Shown here in pieces: positions 14,821 to 24,978 of a stretch of DNA of 64,000 nt. The position numbers and the translations under genes were made by a program. Position 1 is the stretch's first letter. Every line of letters begins with the position of its first letter. Below the pieces are notes generated by a model. That model ran no database searches. It had not been told where the DNA came from and worked only from the letters and a program-made list of their open reading frames with translations. The DNA lies in the NCBI GenBank assembly GCA_965248155.1, contig CBDFIO010000001.1, positions 620,001 through 684,000 on the forward strand, in the 5' to 3' direction. This DNA comes from RFSX01 sp965248155 (GTDB taxonomy: Bacteria > Bacteroidota > Bacteroidia > Chitinophagales > Saprospiraceae).

Positions 14821-17517
14821 TAACTCCTTGATACTCAGCAATATCTCTTCTAATCGCTGATCTATACTGCTTTTCAAGTCCTCGTATTCTCCATAATCCG
14901 TAATCTCATATTCGTATCCTCTATACCTGTTTCCGTTCTTTACTTTGATGTAGTCATAGCGTTGTAACTCTATCATGTACCGCTTTAGATTACTGGCATT
15001 CATCCTGATTTCCTTGCGGATCTTTTTAGTATAAAAAGTATCTCCCTTTTTGACTCTGCCTTTCAGCATTTCTAAAAACTCTCTCGCTGCTTTGGTTAAT
15101 TCATCACTCTTACTAAACAATACATCTTTCAATAAATCAAAACTCACTTGGATATCTTCATAAGTACTTGCTATATATCTCTGTCCTTGTTTATCTATCT
15201 TTACTTCTCTTTGATACTGGTGATAAAAAGTTACTGTCTCTATAAATCCTAGTAGTAGAGGCAGACTTCTTCTTGGTTTAAAAACCTCACTTGGCAGGTC
15301 GATTAGATTAGCATATGGATTATATACTTTTATCGGTTTTAATACTCGTTGCACGTTTTGGATTTGCTTTCTGATTTCCTCTTGTTCGATCTCGTTTATC
15401 TTTCCTGTGCTCTTATTTTTGATGTAGTCCATCACTCTTTTGTCTTGCTCCTTGCTCTGATCTATGTAGAGTAAAATACATCTGTTTGCATTGTCTTCAT
15501 ATACTTTTTCTTGAGTCGTACAACTACTAATAACAACTGGACCTTCTGCCACGACTTCTATAGTTTGGGTATTCCCTTTATTGTCTCGCCATGCGACTCG
15601 CTTGATAATCTTTCCTTTGCTTTGTAGCTCTCTGATAATGTACATGATGTTCTCTGCTCCGTCGATATCTTCTATAAATAAGATCTTGCCTTTTAGTTTC
15701 ATGCCTTCATAATACAAAGCCTGATCACTCAAACCAGTGGCTTCTATTTTATCCTCTACAGGGGTAAGGCTGGCCAGTCCTTCTTGGACATGCGTCTTTC
15801 CTGATCCGCTTGCACCTAAGTACATCACATGTAGAGACTTCTTTTGCTTTCTACTTAGATAAACTACATAACCAATCATAGCATTTTTCTCTTCTCCTAC
15901 AATACCACTTTGTCTGATCGCCTTTGCTGTGTTGAGCATCAGCTGAGGATTCTTTAGATACTTTATTGCTGCTTGCTTTTCTTGCGGAGTCATTTGATAA
16001 CGTTCTGGCGCTTTAGGTTTCATCGCCTCTAATCGTCGTTGTCTGTAAGCCTCTAAGGCTGTTGTCATTTGGCTAATGATCTGACTAGCTCTACTGCTTC
16101 TTACTTCTAATTGACTTGCTATCATTTCGCATAGGTGATCTACTTGTTTGGCGTGGTATAGATCGAGAGAATTTCGTAATACCAAACTCGAAGAACTGAT
16201 ATTATTATTGTCTGCGGCGACACGGCGCTGGATTTTGACTGTTACTTTCATCCTGTCTAGTCCAGTGATTCTGATACCGCCTAATATAGTGATCTTGATT
16301 TCTGCAGTAGTGTAGTTTAGTAACTCTGAGTTTGTGCTGTCTAGTTTGTTTAATGGCCGCCCATCCGCTTTCGCGGCTCCCTCACTCGAAGCACTGTCGT
16401 ACTTCGCCTCTTGCGAGGAACGTTCGTTCATCGACTCAGTTGAAAAAAATAAATTGTCTGTTTGATTTAATGGTTTTCTTTGCTTAATTAAAACGGAGAG
16501 GACTTCTGACTCATGCCCCACAAGTAATGAGTTTACGTCCTCTCCTAAGGGTGTTTGTATATAGGTAATATTTAGAGCTTCATTTATTTTTTTAATCTCT
16601 ATTGTCCATTTGTTTATCGCTTTACTCCCTGCTTCATCCCCATCAAAAAAGAAGATCACTTCTTCTAAGTCGGGAAGCCCCGACAAGCATTCTTTGTGAT
16701 CCTCCGTAAAACCATTCGTTCCATACAGAGCCAATACGCTAAACTCATTTATAACTTCTGATTGTTGTAACAAACTAGCAGCATCGATGATGCTTTCTGT
16801 TAGTATCAGTTTCTTGGTTTCTAATTTTGGATAGTATGGATAATAGCCTTGTTGCTTGCCACTCAGATAAAAATGTCTACTGCTATTTTTATTATTGTCT
16901 GCGATCACAGATCGCCCGTACATGTCTATGACTTTTCCTTCTCTGTTCTTCATGGCGAACATCAAGCAATATTTAATCTTCGGGCGATAGCCTTCTCCGG
17001 ACTTTTGTAATACACCGATTTGTGTTCCTGACTCATGTAAACTCTTATTCCATCTTCTACCGATATCTGCACCACTATATCCGATGCCTAATTCCCCATG
17101 ATCTAAGTTTCGGCCTTTTGCATACTCGATCGCTTTCTTACTTCTTGGTAGTGCTGTTAAAGTCGCTTGGTAGTATTTTGTTAGGATGGCTATTCGGGAG
17201 ATCTCTGCAACTGGCTTTGCTTTGTTCTTAGAGTGTTTCTCTGGTTCGATTCCTGTAACCATAGATTTAGCTTTTAAGATCGCTTCATGTTTTGTAATCT
17301 TTTCGTATTTCATAATGAAGTCGATTTGATCGCCTGTGCCAGCATTACAGTTTGATGAGAAGCACGTCCAGGTATTTGTCTTTGGATAGATTTGTAGGCT
17401 TGGGGTTTTATCATCGTGCCAGGGGCAACAAAGACGCTTATTTCTATCTGGTGTAAGATTGTATTGACTTAATACTTGGGATAAACTGAGCTGTGTTTTG
17501 ATCTGTTCGATGGTCAT
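14749..17517 (-). CDS. Primase-helicase of unit B
   Basis: 922 residues. CHC2 zinc ligands are Cys31, His34, Cys52 and Cys57; TOPRIM residues are Glu241 and Asp292/Asp294; Walker A GASGSGKT is at 568-575 and Walker B ILFIEDIDG at 612-620; the winged-helix C-terminus spans about 830-895. Residues 365-395 are a Ser/Ala-rich linker coded by unusually GC-rich, hairpin-forming DNA. The start MTIEQIK lies 27 nt from the operator. The domain set matches replication proteins of plasmids, phages and satellites, not the housekeeping DnaG. Confidence 0.9.
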   Translation of the reverse strand: MTIEQIKTQLSLSQVLSQYNLTPDRNKRLCCPWHDDKTPSLQIYPKTNTWTCFSSNCNAGTGDQIDFIMKYEKITKHEAILKAKSMVTGIEPEKHSKNKAKPVAEISRIAILTKYYQATLTALPRSKKAIEYAKGRNLDHGELGIGYSGADIGRRWNKSLHESGTQIGVLQKSGEGYRPKIKYCLMFAMKNREGKVIDMYGRSVIADNNKNSSRHFYLSGKQQGYYPYYPKLETKKLILTESIIDAASLLQQSEVINEFSVLALYGTNGFTEDHKECLSGLPDLEEVIFFFDGDEAGSKAINKWTIEIKKINEALNITYIQTPLGEDVNSLLVGHESEVLSVLIKQRKPLNQTDNLFFSTESMNERSSQEAKYDSASSEGAAKADGRPLNKLDSTNSELLNYTTAEIKITILGGIRITGLDRMKVTVKIQRRVAADNNNISSSSLVLRNSLDLYHAKQVDHLCEMIASQLEVRSSRASQIISQMTTALEAYRQRRLEAMKPKAPERYQMTPQEKQAAIKYLKNPQLMLNTAKAIRQSGIVGEEKNAMIGYVVYLSRKQKKSLHVMYLGASGSGKTHVQEGLASLTPVEDKIEATGLSDQALYYEGMKLKGKILFIEDIDGAENIMYIIRELQSKGKIIKRVAWRDNKGNTQTIEVVAEGPVVISSCTTQEKVYEDNANRCILLYIDQSKEQDKRVMDYIKNKSTGKINEIEQEEIRKQIQNVQRVLKPIKVYNPYANLIDLPSEVFKPRRSLPLLLGFIETVTFYHQYQREVKIDKQGQRYIASTYEDIQVSFDLLKDVLFSKSDELTKAAREFLEMLKGRVKKGDTFYTKKIRKEIRMNASNLKRYMIELQRYDYIKVKNGNRYRGYEYEITDYGEYEDLKSSIDQRLEEILLSIKELSSSVVQSGSKGEMNQLSVLESRS
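16365..16418. repeat. Three adjacent hairpins inside the primase gene
   Basis: CCGC-TTTC-GCGG, CGAAG-N10-CTTCG and CCTC-TTGC-GAGG follow each other within 54 bp, in frame, in the linker between TOPRIM and ATPase domains. GC content is far above the rest of the gene. The same three hairpins occur in primases A, C, E and F but not in H. Confidence 0.6.
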
Positions 17518-17543
17518 CTAAAAAAATATGAAAATAATTTTCT

Positions 17544-17633
17544 GTTACGTATCAGTAACAAATGTAAATCATTCGTTCCAAATAGACAACACTTATACTA
17601 ATTGTTTATCACGTTTCATTGCCATATCTTTGT
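17544..17633. promoter_or_regulatory. Divergent control region of unit B: operator and promoters
   Basis: TGTTAC-N6-GTAACA (17544-17561) is a perfect inverted repeat just upstream of the primase start. TATCTTTG at 17626-17633, with TTG 20 bp before it, is a good -7 box for the XRE gene. On the minus strand TACATTTG (17567-17560) with TTG near 17589 fits a primase promoter overlapping the operator, so XRE binding would shut the primase promoter. Confidence 0.65.
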
Positions 17634-17667
17634 AAAAACAGTTATTTAAACATCATTTTCGATACTT

Positions 17668-18012
17668 ATGAGTAAAGATTTCGGCAATAGAGTAACACAA
17701 GCACGTAAGGATAAAGAACTTTCAAGAGAAGAACTCGCCAAGATGATTGGCACTTCTGGCCCAATCATTGGACGCTATGAACGTGGTGATATGATGCCTT
17801 CTGTTGAGATCGCTACTAAGATTGCTGATGCTCTTGAAGTGAGTTTGGACTTTTTAGTTGGTAAATCTTCGTTAACTGTAAAAGATGACTCTATGCTCGA
17901 ACGGCTTGAGGACATCGCCTCTCTTCCCCAAACTAAAAGATTAGAACTATTCAATGTTCTTGATGCTTACATAAGAGATTTTAAAACTTCTAAGGCATAC
18001 GCGACAAAATAA
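17668..18012 (+). CDS. XRE-family repressor, class 2 (unit B)
   Basis: 114 residues, HTH_3 domain at about 6-62 (VTQARKDKELSREELAKM, then GRYERGDMMPS), and a C-terminal helix with LPQTKRLELFNVLDAY. It is the same family and size as the class 1 and class 3 repressors, but the recognition helix region differs (GTSGPIIG against NTSHTTIG and GAHGAVIG), and so does the operator next to it. Confidence 0.85.
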   Translation: MSKDFGNRVTQARKDKELSREELAKMIGTSGPIIGRYERGDMMPSVEIATKIADALEVSLDFLVGKSSLTVKDDSMLERLEDIASLPQTKRLELFNVLDAYIRDFKTSKAYATK

Positions 18013-18045
18013 AAACCCTCACATCTCTGCAAGGGCTTCCTTTCT
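18010..18045 (+). terminator. Terminator of the unit B XRE gene
   Basis: AACCCT and AGGGCTT flank the loop region just after the stop codon and are followed by a pyrimidine/T tract. A second hairpin TCGAGG/CCTCGA follows at about 18061-18080. Confidence 0.5.
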
Positions 18046-18199
18046 TTTAAAGCATATTAAATCGAGGTTACAAAAACCTCGACTAACGGGGTTTCTCAAC
18101 AGAAGAAAAATCTCAAGTCTATTTTACTCTCGATGCTGTTATTCGTGAGGTCAGGAATAGACGAACTTATGCGTTAGCTAAATAAAACCAAGCTTGTTT
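18046..18199 (+). other. Short remnant frame between XRE and immunity genes, unit B
   Basis: An open plus-strand stretch of about 30 codons (SQVYFTLDAVIREVRNRRTY, ending LAK and a stop near 18184) has protein-like composition but no start codon. It may be the tail of a lost gene. The same stretch is in unit C. Confidence 0.25.
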
Positions 18200-18553
18200 T
18201 TACTCATAAGGAAAAAGTTTATCACTAATCTTAAAAACAAAATCACTCTTAGCAAGCCAATCCACTTCTTCTTTAACATTTTCGGTAATCTCGTTATACT
18301 CTAACAGTGAACCGACATTTTCAATTTTGTCTGTAAAGACAACTTCAAAGTTTAACTCAGCTAAACCGAGGGGAACCAAATCAAGAGCATCTTTTATATT
18401 CTCTGACTTCACTATTACATTAGCCCAAGCACCCTTGTAATTATCTTCTATTGGAGAATTCTCAAAATCTATTAAATTGACAAACTCAAAACCTTCCTTA
18501 GCTCTTATGTCAACAAAGACTAACCAAAAGTTCTTATACTTTTTATCTTCCAT
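18200..18553 (-). CDS. Candidate immunity protein, type 2 (unit B)
   Basis: A 117-residue acidic protein starting MEDKKYKNFWLVFVDIRA, 3 nt after the stop of the toxin tip and on the same strand. I do not recognise the family. It is unrelated in sequence to the type 1 and type 3 immunity candidates, as expected if each neutralises its own toxin. Confidence 0.6.
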   Translation of the reverse strand: MEDKKYKNFWLVFVDIRAKEGFEFVNLIDFENSPIEDNYKGAWANVIVKSENIKDALDLVPLGLAELNFEVVFTDKIENVGSLLEYNEITENVKEEVDWLAKSDFVFKISDKLFPYE

Positions 18554-18556
18554 TAT

Positions 18557-19147
18557 TTATTTAGGGTTCTTTTTTGTTGATCGATTTTCATAATGTACAT
18601 TATCTTTCCCACTTAATTTTTTACCATCCTTAGTAGCATGATAATGAGTTTTTTGCCCTTTATCGCTTGAATGTTTTACTGGCTTAGAATTAGACTTAGG
18701 GTTATCCCTTGCTGCATCCTTAGCCTTTTTATTATTTGTTTTACTTACCTTATGTATTTTCGGTTTCCCACTGGGTCCTAATTGGCTTTTTGGTATTCCT
18801 TTTTCAGCAGCCTCTTTAAGATTTTTCGCTTTGGTAGCATTAACTGCTTTCTTAGTTCCCTTTACAGCCTTGGTCGCTCCAGCAGGAACATAAGGAATTA
18901 GAACCGCAAGACCATCAGCAGCCAAATCCGTCCAATGCCCTTGAGCAGCCTCATGATCTCCTTTTATATGATCTACTATAGCAGCACCTGCATCATATAC
19001 GACATTTGCAATATCCCATATAGTTTCTATTGGCCATCGACCATCTGGATCTATAAATGAAATTGGATTATTAAATCCATATCTATACGGAGTCCAATCA
19101 GGTGCTAACTCAGCCAGCGGATCGGTTGACAAGAACCGTCCAATCAT
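18557..19147 (-). CDS. Orphan RHS C-terminal toxin tip, type 2 (unit B)
   Basis: 196 residues. The RHS core end (residues 1-36) is followed from RWPIETIWD by a small-residue-rich hydrophobic helix pair (about 45-85, LAVLIPYVPAGATKAVKG) typical of pretoxin linkers, and then a basic His-containing domain (KTHYHATKDGKKLSGKDNVH). The His cluster could bind metal in a nuclease, but this is a guess. The RHS frame is open upstream to 19195 and then stopped by TGA. No RHS shell is present. Confidence 0.75.
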   Translation of the reverse strand: MIGRFLSTDPLAELAPDWTPYRYGFNNPISFIDPDGRWPIETIWDIANVVYDAGAAIVDHIKGDHEAAQGHWTDLAADGLAVLIPYVPAGATKAVKGTKKAVNATKAKNLKEAAEKGIPKSQLGPSGKPKIHKVSKTNNKKAKDAARDNPKSNSKPVKHSSDKGQKTHYHATKDGKKLSGKDNVHYENRSTKKNPK

Positions 19148-19195
19148 AGGATCATAGAATCGTGCACCGTAATCTATACAGCTTAAACCCTTTTT

Positions 19196-19781
19196 TCAGC
19201 TCTTCAACTTTATTCAACACACTACTTTTAGCATACATCTTTTATTCAGTGGTATATCTCTTTTTTTCCTCCAACACTTTTAAGACTTGTAATTAATAAC
19301 GATTGGATAGGCGATATAATTCCTCAGCCATTTTATTTTTCATTTGAAAGTGTTTTTCAATTGAAAAAAAAGATTTATCGATTCATTTTTATGATAAAAA
19401 AACTTCTTAACTCTCAATGATTGTCAGTGTTTCAGGCTAGGTAAATCCAACCCAAAGCACAGCATATAAGTCTGTATATGACGTCATTCTTCGACAAGCT
19501 CAGGACGGCCGCATATAAGTCTGAGCCTTATATGCCATGCAGCCAAACGCACTTCAAAAAAGAAAGCTAGGACAAAGCAAAAAGGGAGATGATCATGTAA
19601 GCAACAAAAAGGCGAAGCCTACCTTTGCTGGAGTGGTCATATCCCGCCGGCCAAGATTTCAAGCTCTTCAGCCAAGATAATGCTAGCGCATTTTTTAGTG
19701 GCTTACGAGTTTGATATCTTATTGCTCTGCTCATCTTTTTTAATGTTCAATTGGTATTTTTTTTCAGTTGAAAAGAAAAAA
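19196..19781. other. 5' part of the structured intergenic segment, units B/C
   Basis: Duplicate of 11761-12346, including the GCATATAAG/CTTATATGC helix and the REP-like motif. No gene. Confidence 0.5.
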
Positions 19782-20251
19782 GCAGAGAAAGAGCCTTCAG
19801 CGCGTTTAGCACTTGAGTGGGCGGGCGACTGCGGACACGAACGAGGTAGCCAGTAAGGTGAGCGTCAGCTCACTGGCTGAATGTAGTATACACAAGGCTT
19901 ATTGGCTTTTAATTAAATCAGCTTTGCTGATACCATATTGATTAAATAAGCCGCAGCCGAGAGAGTCTAGCAGTCCGCCAAATAATCTGTAGCGGCGGCT
20001 GTGATAGCTCTGTATCTTTACAGTGCTGTCGCAGACAGAATAGCTACAGGTGAGGAGCTGAGGCGAAGCGCATACCATGACAAGCTGGTAGCAAAGCTAC
20101 TGGCGGTGGACGCCTTTAGGCTCCATGGCGTGGTATGTGTGAGAGGTGAACCCGACGAACGCCGCTTCTCTGCTTGCGGGTGGGCTTTGATCTATGCGTT
20201 TGCATTCGAGTCGAGCAGATCAATGAAACAATTTTCTGCGACCGAAGGGAC
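19782..20251 (+). ncRNA. Candidate structured RNA core, units B/C
   Basis: Exact duplicate of the segment at 12347-12816. It gives no independent structural evidence. Confidence 0.6.
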
Positions 20252-20324
20252 AACTGACCGATCTCGAAGAGTGGCGACGATAGTCGACAAGGGAAGGAAC
20301 GCGTTAGCGATGGGAAGGTCTTCT

Positions 20325-21275
20325 TTACTTCAATGGATGGAACTCATTTAATTCCTCTGCTAATTCTTCCATATTATAATTCTTATACCTCTCTACACTT
20401 CCCACACATCTATAACCTGCCATATATTGCACTTGTCTGATTCCTATTGTCTTTGTCCACTCTGTAATCACACTTTGACGGATGACTTTTCCTGATGTAA
20501 TTTTAGGATTCATTTTCTTTATTTGCCTAAACATGTGATATAAACTACTCTTGATATTTCCATTGCCCCGGTCACTAAAGAAAAGTTGATTCTCGATTGC
20601 TTCCTTATCCACTTTCTCCATCGTTCTACCTGATCTGACTTTAAAAATATCTCTTTGTAATTCTACTCTAACGACTTCTAAGTAATGACTTAGTTCTAAT
20701 AACTGGTTTGCTTTAATCGGTAAAACCCTGGCTAAAGATCTATTCGTTCTTGGAACATATATCTTTGCTTCTTTCAACTTAATATGATGTGGCTCTAACT
20801 GATGTAATTCTCTTGTAGTAACTGCTTGGTAAACCATAAGTCCAAGCATGACTCTATTTCTTTTTGTCCTATTATCTAAGCCTTGATACTGCTCATATAG
20901 ATTTATAATTTCTGGATAATTCACTATACCTATTGGCACTTTTGATACTGTCCCTCTAATAAACATTCCCGCTGCCGGATTCTTTGGAACGCCTAAATAA
21001 TGATAGTAATGTCTCACCGCTAAAACCACTCGATTAATAAACCTTGAGTTATGACTATTACTTTGAAGTGCTTGGATAAAGGCAATAATGTCTTTGTATC
21101 TCGCTTGCTTGATTTCTATATTTTCTCTGCCTATCCACTCTAAATAAATGCCTGTGTAATTTCCATGCTGTCGAACTGTATTGTCGTCTAAGTCATTAGT
21201 GGCCATGAAGCTTTTGAACTCCTGTAATTGGCTTTCTATTTCATCACTAAACTTATACTTTGGTTTGCAAGACAT
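20325..21275 (-). CDS. TyrR2, atypical tyrosine recombinase (unit C)
   Basis: 316 residues, identical to the unit B copy, including the replaced catalytic positions (TTREL in box I, AGY for LGH). It overlaps TyrR1 by 23 nt, which suggests coupled translation. Nothing in the sequence shows it to be damaged. Confidence 0.8.
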   Translation of the reverse strand: MSCKPKYKFSDEIESQLQEFKSFMATNDLDDNTVRQHGNYTGIYLEWIGRENIEIKQARYKDIIAFIQALQSNSHNSRFINRVVLAVRHYYHYLGVPKNPAAGMFIRGTVSKVPIGIVNYPEIINLYEQYQGLDNRTKRNRVMLGLMVYQAVTTRELHQLEPHHIKLKEAKIYVPRTNRSLARVLPIKANQLLELSHYLEVVRVELQRDIFKVRSGRTMEKVDKEAIENQLFFSDRGNGNIKSSLYHMFRQIKKMNPKITSGKVIRQSVITEWTKTIGIRQVQYMAGYRCVGSVERYKNYNMEELAEELNEFHPLK

Positions 21276-22182
21276 GCGTATATATTTGAGTAGACTCTAA
21301 AGAGTTGTGTCCTAAAAAACGAGCTATGTTTTCAAGTGTCATTCCTGCTTCTAATAGATGTGTCGCTATACTATGACGCAAGGCATGCAATGAGCCATCA
21401 TGATTAATATCTGATAGTTTCTTCAACTTATTAAAACGTTCTCCTAACGATGTACCACTCACTGTTCCACCTCGATAGCTTACAAACAGCCAATTGGCAG
21501 TCTTATTATTTTCAAGCATCGGACGACTATATTTTAAGTATTCTTGTAAGTCGTTTCTAACTCTTCCTACCATCGGTACATATCTTTGCTTGTAGTTTTT
21601 GCCCTTTCTTACATGCAACACCGAACGATTAAACTGAACGTCTTTGACTTCTAAACTTGCGCCTTCATTTCTTCTTAGGCCACATCCATAAAATACCGAC
21701 AACATGGCTCGATCTCTAATGCCTAATAAGTCATCTGCACAAGTCTCATAAAGTTTCTCTATCTGTTCTGTTGTAAATATTTCTACTTGTGGCCTTAGTT
21801 TTCCTTTAGATTTTAATTCGATAGATACTTCGATATGTCCTTGATTGGTTTCGCTCAGGTAGCGACTAAATCTTCTTAATTCTACTTGATAAGTTCTAAG
21901 TGTGTTTAAGCTAAATCCTTGCCCTGTTCTTTTATTGATTCTGTTTTCTAAGTACTCAAAATAACTTCTAACTACTTCATCTGTAATGTCATCGATAGTT
22001 TTTATTTTATTTTCAACTACTACCCAATCAAAAAACGCTCTTACTTTACTAGGTCCTCTTTCAACACTTTCTTTCGCATAATTCATGGCTTGCAACCATT
22101 CTTGATATGCGCCTATCAATCGACCCGACTCTATTTTTTTCTGGGGGCATATCTCTTTTCGGTGAACCACTGAACCACTCAC
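21253..22182 (-). CDS. TyrR1, XerC/D-like tyrosine recombinase (unit C)
   Basis: 309 residues, identical to the unit B copy, with the full catalytic set (CGLRRNEG, HALRH, LGH, IYTHV). Units B and C together give the array two complete and presumably active recombinase operons in tandem. Confidence 0.9.
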   Translation of the reverse strand: MSGSVVHRKEICPQKKIESGRLIGAYQEWLQAMNYAKESVERGPSKVRAFFDWVVVENKIKTIDDITDEVVRSYFEYLENRINKRTGQGFSLNTLRTYQVELRRFSRYLSETNQGHIEVSIELKSKGKLRPQVEIFTTEQIEKLYETCADDLLGIRDRAMLSVFYGCGLRRNEGASLEVKDVQFNRSVLHVRKGKNYKQRYVPMVGRVRNDLQEYLKYSRPMLENNKTANWLFVSYRGGTVSGTSLGERFNKLKKLSDINHDGSLHALRHSIATHLLEAGMTLENIARFLGHNSLESTQIYTHVLQTKV

Positions 22183-22255
22183 TCTAACTCCTTGATTCTA
22201 ATACACTTAACTGGTTCATTTCACCTTTTGAACCACTCTGAACCACTGAACTACT
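22163..22255 (-). repeat. Iteron-like array at the primase/TyrR1 junction, unit C
   Basis: Duplicate of the unit B array, 7,435 bp away. If this is a recombination site, the pair at 14.7 and 22.2 kb in direct orientation would release a 7,435-bp circle. Confidence 0.75.
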
Positions 22256-24952
22256 TAACTCCTTGATACTCAGCAATATCTCTTCTAATCGCTGATCTAT
22301 ACTGCTTTTCAAGTCCTCGTATTCTCCATAATCCGTAATCTCATATTCGTATCCTCTATACCTGTTTCCGTTCTTTACTTTGATGTAGTCATAGCGTTGT
22401 AACTCTATCATGTACCGCTTTAGATTACTGGCATTCATCCTGATTTCCTTGCGGATCTTTTTAGTATAAAAAGTATCTCCCTTTTTGACTCTGCCTTTCA
22501 GCATTTCTAAAAACTCTCTCGCTGCTTTGGTTAATTCATCACTCTTACTAAACAATACATCTTTCAATAAATCAAAACTCACTTGGATATCTTCATAAGT
22601 ACTTGCTATATATCTCTGTCCTTGTTTATCTATCTTTACTTCTCTTTGATACTGGTGATAAAAAGTTACTGTCTCTATAAATCCTAGTAGTAGAGGCAGA
22701 CTTCTTCTTGGTTTAAAAACCTCACTTGGCAGGTCGATTAGATTAGCATATGGATTATATACTTTTATCGGTTTTAATACTCGTTGCACGTTTTGGATTT
22801 GCTTTCTGATTTCCTCTTGTTCGATCTCGTTTATCTTTCCTGTGCTCTTATTTTTGATGTAGTCCATCACTCTTTTGTCTTGCTCCTTGCTCTGATCTAT
22901 GTAGAGTAAAATACATCTGTTTGCATTGTCTTCATATACTTTTTCTTGAGTCGTACAACTACTAATAACAACTGGACCTTCTGCCACGACTTCTATAGTT
23001 TGGGTATTCCCTTTATTGTCTCGCCATGCGACTCGCTTGATAATCTTTCCTTTGCTTTGTAGCTCTCTGATAATGTACATGATGTTCTCTGCTCCGTCGA
23101 TATCTTCTATAAATAAGATCTTGCCTTTTAGTTTCATGCCTTCATAATACAAAGCCTGATCACTCAAACCAGTGGCTTCTATTTTATCCTCTACAGGGGT
23201 AAGGCTGGCCAGTCCTTCTTGGACATGCGTCTTTCCTGATCCGCTTGCACCTAAGTACATCACATGTAGAGACTTCTTTTGCTTTCTACTTAGATAAACT
23301 ACATAACCAATCATAGCATTTTTCTCTTCTCCTACAATACCACTTTGTCTGATCGCCTTTGCTGTGTTGAGCATCAGCTGAGGATTCTTTAGATACTTTA
23401 TTGCTGCTTGCTTTTCTTGCGGAGTCATTTGATAACGTTCTGGCGCTTTAGGTTTCATCGCCTCTAATCGTCGTTGTCTGTAAGCCTCTAAGGCTGTTGT
23501 CATTTGGCTAATGATCTGACTAGCTCTACTGCTTCTTACTTCTAATTGACTTGCTATCATTTCGCATAGGTGATCTACTTGTTTGGCGTGGTATAGATCG
23601 AGAGAATTTCGTAATACCAAACTCGAAGAACTGATATTATTATTGTCTGCGGCGACACGGCGCTGGATTTTGACTGTTACTTTCATCCTGTCTAGTCCAG
23701 TGATTCTGATACCGCCTAATATAGTGATCTTGATTTCTGCAGTAGTGTAGTTTAGTAACTCTGAGTTTGTGCTGTCTAGTTTGTTTAATGGCCGCCCATC
23801 CGCTTTCGCGGCTCCCTCACTCGAAGCACTGTCGTACTTCGCCTCTTGCGAGGAACGTTCGTTCATCGACTCAGTTGAAAAAAATAAATTGTCTGTTTGA
23901 TTTAATGGTTTTCTTTGCTTAATTAAAACGGAGAGGACTTCTGACTCATGCCCCACAAGTAATGAGTTTACGTCCTCTCCTAAGGGTGTTTGTATATAGG
24001 TAATATTTAGAGCTTCATTTATTTTTTTAATCTCTATTGTCCATTTGTTTATCGCTTTACTCCCTGCTTCATCCCCATCAAAAAAGAAGATCACTTCTTC
24101 TAAGTCGGGAAGCCCCGACAAGCATTCTTTGTGATCCTCCGTAAAACCATTCGTTCCATACAGAGCCAATACGCTAAACTCATTTATAACTTCTGATTGT
24201 TGTAACAAACTAGCAGCATCGATGATGCTTTCTGTTAGTATCAGTTTCTTGGTTTCTAATTTTGGATAGTATGGATAATAGCCTTGTTGCTTGCCACTCA
24301 GATAAAAATGTCTACTGCTATTTTTATTATTGTCTGCGATCACAGATCGCCCGTACATGTCTATGACTTTTCCTTCTCTGTTCTTCATGGCGAACATCAA
24401 GCAATATTTAATCTTCGGGCGATAGCCTTCTCCGGACTTTTGTAATACACCGATTTGTGTTCCTGACTCATGTAAACTCTTATTCCATCTTCTACCGATA
24501 TCTGCACCACTATATCCGATGCCTAATTCCCCATGATCTAAGTTTCGGCCTTTTGCATACTCGATCGCTTTCTTACTTCTTGGTAGTGCTGTTAAAGTCG
24601 CTTGGTAGTATTTTGTTAGGATGGCTATTCGGGAGATCTCTGCAACTGGCTTTGCTTTGTTCTTAGAGTGTTTCTCTGGTTCGATTCCTGTAACCATAGA
24701 TTTAGCTTTTAAGATCGCTTCATGTTTTGTAATCTTTTCGTATTTCATAATGAAGTCGATTTGATCGCCTGTGCCAGCATTACAGTTTGATGAGAAGCAC
24801 GTCCAGGTATTTGTCTTTGGATAGATTTGTAGGCTTGGGGTTTTATCATCGTGCCAGGGGCAACAAAGACGCTTATTTCTATCTGGTGTAAGATTGTATT
24901 GACTTAATACTTGGGATAAACTGAGCTGTGTTTTGATCTGTTCGATGGTCAT
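22184..24952 (-). CDS. Primase-helicase of unit C
   Basis: 922 residues, identical to the unit B protein (CHC2 zinc finger, TOPRIM, P-loop ATPase, winged helix), with the same GC-rich linker hairpins at about 23800-23853. Complete and apparently functional. Confidence 0.9.
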   Translation of the reverse strand: MTIEQIKTQLSLSQVLSQYNLTPDRNKRLCCPWHDDKTPSLQIYPKTNTWTCFSSNCNAGTGDQIDFIMKYEKITKHEAILKAKSMVTGIEPEKHSKNKAKPVAEISRIAILTKYYQATLTALPRSKKAIEYAKGRNLDHGELGIGYSGADIGRRWNKSLHESGTQIGVLQKSGEGYRPKIKYCLMFAMKNREGKVIDMYGRSVIADNNKNSSRHFYLSGKQQGYYPYYPKLETKKLILTESIIDAASLLQQSEVINEFSVLALYGTNGFTEDHKECLSGLPDLEEVIFFFDGDEAGSKAINKWTIEIKKINEALNITYIQTPLGEDVNSLLVGHESEVLSVLIKQRKPLNQTDNLFFSTESMNERSSQEAKYDSASSEGAAKADGRPLNKLDSTNSELLNYTTAEIKITILGGIRITGLDRMKVTVKIQRRVAADNNNISSSSLVLRNSLDLYHAKQVDHLCEMIASQLEVRSSRASQIISQMTTALEAYRQRRLEAMKPKAPERYQMTPQEKQAAIKYLKNPQLMLNTAKAIRQSGIVGEEKNAMIGYVVYLSRKQKKSLHVMYLGASGSGKTHVQEGLASLTPVEDKIEATGLSDQALYYEGMKLKGKILFIEDIDGAENIMYIIRELQSKGKIIKRVAWRDNKGNTQTIEVVAEGPVVISSCTTQEKVYEDNANRCILLYIDQSKEQDKRVMDYIKNKSTGKINEIEQEEIRKQIQNVQRVLKPIKVYNPYANLIDLPSEVFKPRRSLPLLLGFIETVTFYHQYQREVKIDKQGQRYIASTYEDIQVSFDLLKDVLFSKSDELTKAAREFLEMLKGRVKKGDTFYTKKIRKEIRMNASNLKRYMIELQRYDYIKVKNGNRYRGYEYEITDYGEYEDLKSSIDQRLEEILLSIKELSSSVVQSGSKGEMNQLSVLESRS

Positions 24953-24978
24953 CTAAAAAAATATGAAAATAATTTTCT

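Larger units (their letters stand above)
11604..19038. repeat. Tandem unit, first copy (7,435-bp period)
   Basis: Every gene of this stretch recurs 7,435 bp further right with the same protein sequence. The left limit at 11604 is exactly the junction between RHS core and unique tip in unit A, equivalent to 19039 in unit B. Only the last 290 bp (18749-19038) lack a partner, because the second copy is cut by an IS3. Confidence 0.9.

Noticed and set aside
18557..19147. Calling the type 2 tip an HNH or EndoU nuclease
   Set aside because: A cluster of His and basic residues is present, but no complete catalytic signature could be matched by eye.
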